Source: Dipteris shenzhenensis (taxonomy: Eukaryota > Polypodiophyta > Polypodiopsida > Gleicheniales). From it: a stretch of DNA of 64,000 nucleotides. Positions 56,510 to 64,000 of this stretch are shown piece by piece. The translations under genes and the position numbers were made by a program. Location of the stretch: NCBI GenBank assembly GCA_047967505.1, contig CM106541.1. The stretch is one strand, 5' to 3'. The number at the start of each line of letters is the position of its first letter. Positions within the stretch are counted from its first letter, which is position 1. The notes under the pieces were generated by a model. The model had not been told where the DNA came from. It did no database searches and saw nothing but the letters and a program-made list of their open reading frames with translations.

Positions 56510-57240
56510 CTTAGGAGGTGGAAAAACAAGCTTTTTAGCACACAAAAATGCAAATCTCACCTACTTCCCTATGGACCTAGTCTTTGAAGTCTTCTGACAC
56601 AACATCACACTTGCTATTGTGCACACAATCGTATAGTTTGATTGAAAATTCGATGCACACACAAAAAATTTCTTTGTGTCACACGGCATGGTTCCAGGGT
56701 GGTCACACGTTTGTCACGAACAGAGAGTGTCATATTAAATTCTAAATTTTTCACTCATTTTAGATTAAATGTTATTGAAACTTTGTAAGTGGTCTCTTTG
56801 CATTATGTAGAGCTTAACTTGATTTATTGGTAATTTTTTGAATGATTTATCTAATTATAAATAATTATTTATAATAAATAAAGTCATAAAATACATGCAT
56901 TTTAGTAGCACACCAAATTTTTTTAGTATTTTGAATAATGAAGCAAATCCGATTCGGTGGAAGGTTAGTAGGCACATAAGGGTGTGTGGTTGAATCATCA
57001 AATCCCAAATCCAACGGTTAGATTTAGGAAGATTGAAGTTTAATTTTTACTTTTACTCCTTAGAGGATCAACAGAGAATATTAAAAATAAATCTAGTAAT
57101 TCTCAAACATGACCAAACATTTCAAAAATGTCAATATTTTTAGTCCTCTGCATGATGAATAAGGGGAAACAATTTTGGTTAAATTTGAGTAAGGGAAACA
57201 TACGATATGGCCTCCAAGAGTGAAATCTCCCTTTTGTGGG
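56510..57240. other. No recognised gene
   Basis: AT-rich sequence. Nothing could be assigned. Confidence 0.45.
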
Positions 57241-57254
57241 GGAAAAAGGGCCGC

Positions 57255-57298
57255 CCAAGCCTAATACCAAGACAAGGTAGGCTTGGTATTAGGCTTGG
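57255..57298. repeat. Perfect 17-bp-arm hairpin
   Basis: CCAAGCCTAATACCAAG, a 10-nt loop, then its exact reverse complement, followed by a further GGTGAGGTAGGCTAGG. Confidence 0.85.
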
Positions 57299-57369
57299 TG
57301 AGGTAGGCTAGGAACATCACCGACCCTAGTGGCAAGCCTTTGAGTGTGCATGCTGCCCATGCAGAAGGC

Positions 57370-57705
57370 TGAGTCATCAAAACCATGCCACGTTGTTAGA
57401 CCACGTGGTGCCATGTCATCAAGGAGATGTGACATCACTCCTTGCCATGTCACCTTACATTGCCACACGTGCTGCCACATGTGCCACCTCATCATTCCAC
57501 ATCATGAGCCATGTCATCACACCTTGCCACCTTGGCATACCTCGTCAACCTTGCCACGTCACCAATCCCTCCACCTCAATTTGCCATGTCAATCTACCAC
57601 CTCATGAATGCCAGCTCATCATGCCACATCATCTTTCCATGTCATGGAAGAGACTATATTGCCACATCATGACCATGCATGGTGCCACATCAGCTAGATG
57701 TATAC
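57370..57705 (+). repeat. Degenerate GCCACRTCATC minisatellite
   Basis: About 20 variants of the 11-12-mer (T)GCCACRTCATC or CCATGTCATC fill 330 bp, with variable spacing. The His/Met/Cys-rich ORFs on both strands come from this repeat. Confidence 0.7.
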
Positions 57706-57729
57706 ACATGATGATGTGCGAGGCATAGA

Positions 57730-57873
57730 ATACCTCGATCGAGGTATAGGACCTGCGTGAGGCATACAATACCTCGATCGAGGTATATGACCGAGGGGTA
57801 TGTGCTATGACCGAGGGGTACCTCGATCGAGGTTTATACATGCGTAATGCATTGAATACCTCGATTGAGGTAT
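57730..57873. promoter_or_regulatory. Array of four 18-bp palindromes ATACCTCGATCGAGGTAT
   Basis: Sites lie at 57730-57747, 57769-57786, 57818-57835 and 57856-57873. The first two are perfect and the last two carry one or two changes. Centres are 39, 49 and 38 bp apart. Half-sites occur at about 57790, 57810 and 57881. Three sites are preceded by GCATxxA. The array lies about 240 bp upstream of the start of the transposase-like gene at 58113, so it could be a protein-binding array or a subterminal transposon repeat; both are inference. Confidence 0.7.
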
Positions 57874-57891
57874 ATGATCTGATCGAGGTAC

Positions 57892-57957
57892 AAAACTTAG
57901 CCAATTAGTTTCAATCTTAGCACCAAAACTTAGCCAATTAGTTTCAATCTTAGCACC
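57892..57957 (+). repeat. 33-bp tandem duplication
   Basis: AAAACTTAGCCAATTAGTTT, then CAATCTTAGCACC, is present twice in exact tandem. Confidence 0.9.
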
Positions 57958-58112
57958 TCTCCACCAATAATAATGAAGAGCAATCTAAGAGCAATCTAGT
58001 GGATGAGTTGAGGCTCTCTATAAGACACCACGTTTTGGTTCATTTCACCCATTCTTAGCCATTCTTGCCTCCTCATCACTTTGTCACACCTTCCATCCTA
58101 CTTTCATTGAGA

Positions 58113-61059
58113 ATGGGTTCTCAAAGCCGTAGAGCTAGTAGACGTGAAAGATGTAGGAAAACCCCCCCCAAATCTCATTGACGAGGAGTGCAAGCGGAAG
58201 GCTCGTGAGTGCAAGAGAGCCTCTAGAGCTCGAGCTCACGCTGCCACCACTGATCCACCTCCACCTCTACCTCTACATCCCACCTCCACCCCCACCTCCA
58301 CCCCCACCCCCACCCCCACCTCCATTGTCCCCCCATCCTCATCCGCTCCCCTACTTCTAGCCTCCGCCCTTCGCTTAGCCACCTACATTTTGGTCTCCAC
58401 CTCTACCTCTTCCCCCTCCACCCTCCCCCCTCCCCCTCCCCCTCCCCCTCCCCCTGCTCCCCTTGGCGCCTCCCTTCCCCCATCCACCCTACCATCTCCC
58501 ATCGATCCCCTTGCCCCACCTTGCAGCAGCAGTGTTGCTTCACGACGTGACTTGCTGAAGTCCACTATCCGTCGTCGTACTAGCAAGATTGTGCAGTCTT
58601 TTTTTTGTGACCTCACGCCAACTTCGTAGTCTTCTCTTCTCACGTCCCTGATTGATCACCCTGACTTGGTAGAGTGTAGGAGGCTTGCTGGTCTTGGTGC
58701 ACGTAGAGATAGGGTTGTATCTAGCGAGGTCCTTAGCAGTGTTCGACGTTCCTATGCTTCTATTAAGCATAGGAACTCCAGTGATGCCTTGGCAGCATGT
58801 CGTGCTATTGTGGCTGCCATTAGTAGACCTCATATGATAGGCCATGTGCATACCGCTTCATGTCTTCTTCAGATTGCACCGGGCACATTGTGAGCAGCAG
58901 GCATCGTTAGGAGGCAGAGTCTAGAGGATAGTGAGACTGATGCTCTTTGGGCTTCGAGTGGTCGTGCACCTCGCAACGATCGATTGTTGGATGATTCCAC
59001 TAGGTCCTTCATACAACAGTTTTAGGAGGAGCATTGCAGAGCATCCCCAGTGTTCAAGAATGCATTGTGGAAGAGGGTGTCATGTGGTGTGTACATTGAG
59101 CATGGTGCATGTTTTTTGGAGTGTACCCAGAATGAGTTGTACACTCAGTTTGTAGAGGCACACCCGAAGTTCAAGATTGGGCAGAGGTCATTTGAGCGAT
59201 GCAGGCCATGGTTTGTGCGATGCTCTCAGGAGCGTGACACATGCTGTTGTCGCTACCATGTGGATTTTGGATTGATGTATGACGTATTCCGTTCCCTTGA
59301 TGGTCGTAGGGGAGTGGTTCCTACTAGCCCTCACGACTTCATTCATTCCATATTGTGTACACGAGATGGTGATGCTTTATTCCACTCCCTTGATTGTGTG
59401 GAAGGCACGTGTACTTTGTGTGGTGACTTTGCTAGAGTGCCATGAGTTGCACTAGATACTTGTGATGTGCAGATGGTTCGTTGGCAGCAGTATGAGTACT
59501 GTACCTTGACATTAGATGGTGGTGCACAGTCGAGGAGGTTGCAGCTTGTGGGGAAGGAGACACCACGTGTTGTACTCATTGACAGTTTTCGAGGGAAGCT
59601 GTACCGCTACATACGCCACTCGCACACTATGAAATGGGAGGATCATCAGTTCCGTGCCTGTTTGAGGACATTTCCTACAGGGATGGTTGTCTCAGTGGTG
59701 GACTTTGCGGAGAATTACACCTTTGCACCATAGCATGAGATCCAATCGGAGTATTATTTCTCCGAACAGGTGACGTGTGATTGAGTATTGATTTTTTCCC
59801 CGCCTCATTATATTGAATTATTTCAATAGTCATATTTTTTTCAATGCCATATTGCAGGTTGCTATATTTGTGCACATTAGCTATCATCATGCACAAGCTC
59901 ATGTGAATGGCATTGATAGCACCATGGACTCATGCGTCATTGTGTGAGAGTATCACTTCTACATTAGTGATGATCGATCACATATGATGCCCATTTTGTG
60001 TAGCATTGCTTCACTTTGCATGATAGTTTCTTGAGGGATCATGGTGTCACATGGCAGCAGCGCTGGATCTAGTCAAACGGCTGCGGTGGTCAGTTCAAAT
60101 CCGCTAGACAGTTTTATTGGTTCTGCAGATGGCACCGTGAGACAGGCATTCCGATCACATGGAGCTACTTCGAGACAGGGCATGGTAAGGGAGAGCACGA
60201 TGGTGCAGGTGCTTGCATGAAGCGTGCTTTGCGTCGATACCAGTTGCGTCACAGTGCCAATCGCTTCAAGGATGCACATGATGTGGTGCGGTGGTGCAGC
60301 CAGCACTTATCTACTAGTGCTATCTCCTTGTTTCAGTCGTGTGACGATAGGGTGGTGAGCCGGTATTTTTAATGCGTGGACATTGGGAGTCTTGATCGGT
60401 CTAGGCCTTTTGATTATTGTTCTATGCCTGGCACTCTTGATTTCCATTCCATCAGGAGCGTAGGTGAGTCTCACCCCGTGATCTTTTCTCAATGGTTTGC
60501 ATGTTTTTGCTCTGCATGCATTGATGATGATTGGGGAGGGTGCTCCATGATACCATGGGCTGATCCATGGGTACGGCGAGTGCTTTCTCCCTTCCAGCCT
60601 TGGGAGGAGGTACATGATGATCAGAATGCGAGATTCAGTTCCTCTAGAGATTATAACCAGCTTACAGATATTTTGCGTATTGGTGATATCTTCGCGGTTA
60701 TTGCTTCGGAGGGCAATGAGGAGGGTGTGGATTATTACTTGTTTCAATGCTCTATGCTGAAGAGTGTGCTGAATGAGGATACAGTGGATGGGCATGGGAT
60801 GCACTTCAATGCTCATAGCATGATCGTAGGTGGCCACTATTTTCAGCAGATACAGAGGCATGGTCGCTATATTGAGTTCCAGGAGTACATGGTGGATCAG
60901 GAGGCATACATGTATTCTCATCTTGTTGTTGGGATCAAGATTACTTTGAGTCGTGTTCGCACTCGCAAGGCGACGTCCACTGCACGATGGCGCCTTGCAG
61001 TGGCAGATCACGAGAGCATACTTGCAACTATTGGCATGAGAGCTGATCCTGAGGAGTAG
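58113..61059 (+). pseudogene. Transposase-like gene of the DFAENY / GHGKG type, degenerate, one probable intron
   Basis: The start at 58113 gives MGSQSRRASRRERCRK. A one-base shift in the C-run at 58160 leads into a Lys/Arg patch and a Pro/Thr/Ser-rich low-complexity stretch to 58500. From there one frame persists: CRRLAGLGARRDRVV; a Cys-rich region (RDTCCCRYHVD, GTCTLCGDF); VVDFAENYTFAP (59695); a GT-AG intron at 59770-59857 preserving phase; YISDDRSH; NGCGGQFKSARQFYWFCRWH (60076); FETGHGKGEHDGAGACMKRAL (60165). After a TAA at 60370 it continues as a C-terminal domain to TAG 61057 (DYYLFQCSMLKSVL). From memory, animal transposon-derived proteins show the same order DFAENY…SDG…GHGKG…DG. Here SDG reads SNG. 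In-frame stops lie at 58627, 58891, about 59023, 59443, 59731, about 59948 and 60370, plus a shift near 59980. It is no longer functional as it stands. Confidence 0.6.
59770..59857 (+). other. Probable intron in the DFAENY-type gene
   Basis: GAACAG|GTGACG at the left and CATATTGCAG|GTTGCT at the right enclose 88 bp of T-rich sequence. Removing it joins HEIQSEYYFSEQ to VAIFVHISYHHAQAH in phase, and the family order of blocks supports the join. Confidence 0.65.
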
Positions 61060-61399
61060 CACATTACACATCATATTTTTTGGGATCATCAGTTGATCAG
61101 ATTGATTTTTATTGGGTATCACTAGTTGATTACACATTTTTGTATTCGATATGTATAGGCTCACTGTGTGACCGTACCATTGTAATTTTCATGGACTCAT
61201 ATTTTGTATTTCACTCTGATGACTGTATACACATTCATACACATCATTGTATTAGATTCTATTTTATACATGATGTCCGATGTCTTCTCAATGGAATTTG
61301 TTGTGTTTGTAAAACAAAAAATTGTTTATTAGTAGTAATGTTGTAATTTGTTTTGTGCTTTAGGACATTTTAAAAACGTGACTAAGAAAATTCGTGCAC

Positions 61400-62106
61400 G
61401 TACTAACGAAATATGCGTGTGGACTTATCTGTTGGGGATGAAACTTCGCACGACTCTTAGGCCACCCTAGACATACATCCATACGAGATTTGATCTAAAC
61501 TGATTTGGTATGCGCCACGTGGAAGGTACAATGCATACATTTTTACAATCCCTACTAGCATGACTGTGGCAAAGCTATGGCACACGTACTAATGAAATAT
61601 GCATGTGGACTTATCTGTTGGGAATGAAACTTCGCACGACTCTTAGGCCACCCTAGACATACATCCACGCAAGATTTGGTCTCCAACTGATTTGGTATGC
61701 ACCATGTGGAAGGTATAATGCGTACATTTTTACAATCCCTACTAGCACGACTACGTGTGAAAAATGGCGCATGTACTAATGAAATATGCATGTGGACTTA
61801 TCTGTTGGAGATTAAACTTTGCACGGATCTTAGGCTACCGTAGACGTACATCCACGCAAGATTTGGTGCCATCTCGATTTGGTATGCGCCACGTGGAAGG
61901 ACAAATGCGTACATTTTTACAATCCCTACTAGCACGACTACATATGAAAAATGATGCACGTACTAATGAAATATGCACGTGGACTTATTTGTTGGGGATG
62001 AAACTTCACACGGCTCTTAGACTACCCTAGACATACATCCACGCAAGATTTGGTCTCAAACTAATTTGGTATGCACCACATGGAAGGTATAATACGTACA
62101 TTTTTA
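61400..62106 (+). repeat. Satellite array, type-1 monomers (about 187 bp), first block
   Basis: GTTGGGGATGAAACTTCGCA-like starts occur at 61431, 61617, 61803 and 61991, giving periods of 186, 186 and 188 bp. Each monomer contains GGCTCTTAGGCTACCCTAGA, CATCCACGCAAGATTTGGT, TATGCGCCACGTGGAAGGTA, TACATTTTTACAATCCCTAC and TACTAATGAAATATGCA. The ORFs inside the array are artefacts. Confidence 0.92.
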
Positions 62107-62353
62107 CTCGGGGGGGTCACTCATCATATGTAACCCTATCACGTGAGTTCAATAGAAGGATTTCTTTAATTTCTAAAATTTACATAAATAAATATACATA
62201 AGGGACTATTTAAAATAGTTTTGGAAAAAATTTACAGATTTGTATAGAAAAGGGGTACATTTTATTAATGAAAATTTTTACAGATAAGGGACTTTAAATA
62301 TAGGCCTTGAACGCACGTGATATAGAGGGTTTATACATAGTGACCCCCCTGAG
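62107..62353 (-). mobile_element. MITE family copy C (247 bp), inserted in the satellite
   Basis: Termini CTCGGGGGGGTCAC and GTGACCCCCCTGAG, with the 8-bp duplication CATTTTTA at 62099-62106 and 62354-62361. It is inverted relative to copies A and B. Removing it and one duplication restores the normal satellite monomer (…TACATTTTTACAATCCC…), which proves insertion after the array existed. Confidence 0.95.
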
Positions 62354-62755
62354 CATTTTTACAATCCCTACTAGCATGACTACGTGTGAAAAATGGCGCA
62401 CGTACTAACGAAATATGCATGTGGACTTATCTGTTGGAGATTAAACTTTGCACGGCTCTTAGGCTACCATAGATGTACATCCATGCAAGATTTGGTGTCC
62501 AACTGATTTGGTATGCGCCACGTGGAAGGTATAATGCGTACATTTTTACAATCCCTACTAGCACAACTACGTATGAAAAATGGCACACGTACTAATGAAA
62601 TATGCACGTGGACTTATCTGTTGGGGATGAAAATTCACACAGCTCTTAGGCTACCCTAGACGTACATCCATGCAATATTTGGTCTCCAACTGATTTGGTT
62701 TGTGCCACATAGAAGGTATAATGCGTACATTTTTACAATCCCTACTAGCACGACT
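62354..62755 (+). repeat. Satellite array, type-1 monomers, second block
   Basis: Monomer starts at 62433 and 62620 (187 bp). The spacing from 61991 to 62433 is also 187 bp once the MITE and its duplication are removed. Confidence 0.9.
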
Positions 62756-63625
62756 AAACCCTAAACCCTAAACCCTGAACCCTAAATCCTAAACCCTGTT
62801 GGGGATGAAACTTCACACGGCTCTTAGGCTACCCTAGATGTACATCCACGCAAGATTTGGTCTCCAACTGATTTGGTTTGTGCCACATAGAAGGTATAAT
62901 GCATAGATTTTTACAATCCCTACTAGCATGACTAAACCCTAAACCCTAAACCCGAAACCCTAGATCCTAAACCCTGTTGGGAATGAAACTTCACACGGCT
63001 CTTAGGATACCCTAGACGTACATTCACACAAGATTTGGTCTCCAACTGATTTGGTTTGCGCCACATAGAAGGTTAATGCGTACATTTTTACAATCCCTAC
63101 TAGCACGACTAAACCCTAAACCCTGAACCCTGAATCCTAAATCCTAAACCCTGTTGGGGATGAAACTTCACATGGCTCTTAGGCTACCCTAGACGTACAT
63201 CCACGCAAGATTTGGTCTCCAACTGATTTGGTATGCGCCACGTGGAAGGTATAATGCATACATTTTTGCAATCCCTACTAGCACGACTAAACCCTAAACC
63301 CTAATCCCTGAACCCTAAATCCTGTTGGGGATGAAACTTCACACGGCTCTTAGGCTACCCTAGACGTACATCCACGCAAGATTTGGTCTCCAACTGATTT
63401 GGTTTGCACCACGTAGAAGATATAATGCGTACATTTTTACAATCCCTACTAGCATGACTAAACCCTAATCCCTGAACCCTGAACCCTAAATCCTAAACCC
63501 TATTGGGGATGAAACTTCACACGGCCCTTAGGCTACCCTAGACGTACATCCACACAAGATTTAATCTCCAACTGATTTGGTATGCGCCATGTGGAAGGTA
63601 TAATGCATACATTTTTGCAAGCACC
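62756..63625 (+). repeat. Satellite array, type-2 monomers containing telomere-like blocks
   Basis: Starts at 62798, 62976, 63153, 63324 and 63502 (periods 178, 177, 171 and 178). The part of the type-1 unit with TACTAATGAAATATGCA is replaced by 30-47 bp of CCCTAAA/CCCTGAA/CCTAAAT repeats joined directly to CCTGTTGGGGATGAAAC. The rest of the monomer is the same as type 1. Confidence 0.92.
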
Positions 63626-64000
63626 TTTTCGATGCTTAATGTTTACAATTACAACACACGGCATTATTTTTAAAATACATTATGTATTAGATGTGTGAAT
63701 TGAGATATCTGAAATTCAAAATCACACTCTTAATTTTAAATATGCACATGGGGATGAAACTTCTCACGGCTCTTAGGTTTAGTGTAATAATTGCAAGCAT
63801 TGATATATACGAAATTCAATATGATATTCAAAATGATAAAGTTGGAACTTGAACACTTTTTCAATGCTTAATGTTTACAATTACTTCACATGGCATTCTT
63901 TTTTAAATACCTTATGTATTAGATGTGTGAATTGAGATATTCGAAATTCAAAATCATACTCCTAATTTTAAATGTTTATGTTAGATTTGAACAAATTATA
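63626..64000 (+). repeat. Second tandem repeat, about 228-bp period, running off the window
   Basis: TTTCxATGCTTAATGTTTAC, then CGGCATT/TGGCATT, then TATGTATTAGATGTGTGAAT, then GAGATAT, then GAAATTCAAAATCA starts at about 63629 and about 63857. Between the copies lies GGGGATGAAACTTCTCACGG, then CTCTTAGG, a piece of the satellite core. Confidence 0.85.

Noticed and set aside
57344-57728. His/Cys/Met-rich ORFs as a metal-binding protein
   Set aside because: They are a by-product of the GCCACRTCATC minisatellite, readable in several frames.
58383-58643. Gly-rich minus-strand ORF
   Set aside because: It is the complement of the Pro-rich low-complexity stretch of the + strand gene.
60307-61164. 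285-aa minus-strand ORF
   Set aside because: It is antisense to the C-terminal part of the DFAENY-type frame, which has consistent family context. Its own peptide matches nothing.
62756-63510. True chromosome end because of CCCTAAA repeats
   Set aside because: Telomere-like blocks are short (30-47 bp), degenerate, and separated by unique satellite sequence. The chromosome continues beyond.
1-64000. tRNA or rRNA genes
   Set aside because: I looked for cloverleaf-like stretches and conserved rRNA blocks by eye and saw none. A covariance-model scan would be needed to exclude a tRNA fully.

Overview
The window looks like repeat-rich nuclear DNA from a land plant. Evidence: plant-type Ty1/copia and Ty3/gypsy retrotransposon coding regions with a tRNA-iMet-type primer site, hAT and CACTA transposase remnants, degenerate telomere-like CCCTAAA units, GT-AG introns, and long CT/GA and GT/CA microsatellites. 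The sequence alone does not fix the species. Only one long, intact, gene-like reading frame was found: an intronless Ser/Thr kinase at 46063-47121. Almost everything else recognisable is a broken mobile element, a gene fragment or a tandem repeat.

Layout. 1-480: palindrome-rich repeat and a dispersed repeat that recurs inverted at 31.1 kb. 0.9-4.0 kb: a large microsatellite field (CT on +, then GA on +) carrying four short fold-back elements. 5.0-6.0 kb: an intronless, nonsense-interrupted histone H3 relative with centromeric-H3 (CenH3) features, then an unrecognised possible two-exon ORF. 6.9-7.5 kb: diverged tandem repeats. 9.9-11.7 kb: fragments of three retroelements (gypsy integrase, chromodomain tail plus LTR start, copia gag). 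12.6-17.2 kb: an old tandem duplication, two copies of one LTR in inverted orientation, a perfect hairpin, and an unrecognised coiled-coil exon. 18-24 kb: miniature inverted-repeat elements, a 47-bp minisatellite and diverged duplications. 26.0-27.4 kb: a very short LTR element with an acidic reading frame. 29.3-31.0 kb: a decayed transposase-like frame. 32.6-36.7 kb: a nearly complete but broken copia element. 37.4-38.3 kb: a kinase pseudogene. 39.6-42.9 kb: a broken gypsy pol. 46-47 kb: the intact kinase. 49.8-51.5 kb: a hAT transposase pseudogene. 52.7-55 kb: a gypsy-type gag with a RING-like finger downstream, and an RNase H fragment. 55-56.5 kb: a CACTA transposase remnant. 57.2-61.1 kb: palindrome arrays followed by a long degenerate gene of the 'DFAENY / GHGKG' transposase-like type. 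61.4-63.6 kb: an approximately 187-bp satellite, half of whose monomers contain telomere-like blocks, interrupted by a young MITE; then a further tandem repeat to the window end.

The points most worth following are: the CenH3-like retrocopy; the DFAENY-type transposase gene with its upstream palindrome array; the 246-bp MITE family (three copies, perfect 8-bp target duplications); the satellite that has incorporated telomere-like repeats; the fold-back elements nested in microsatellites; and the gag with a RING-like C-terminal finger. There is no operon-like organisation. Genes here share position only because elements inserted near or into one another.
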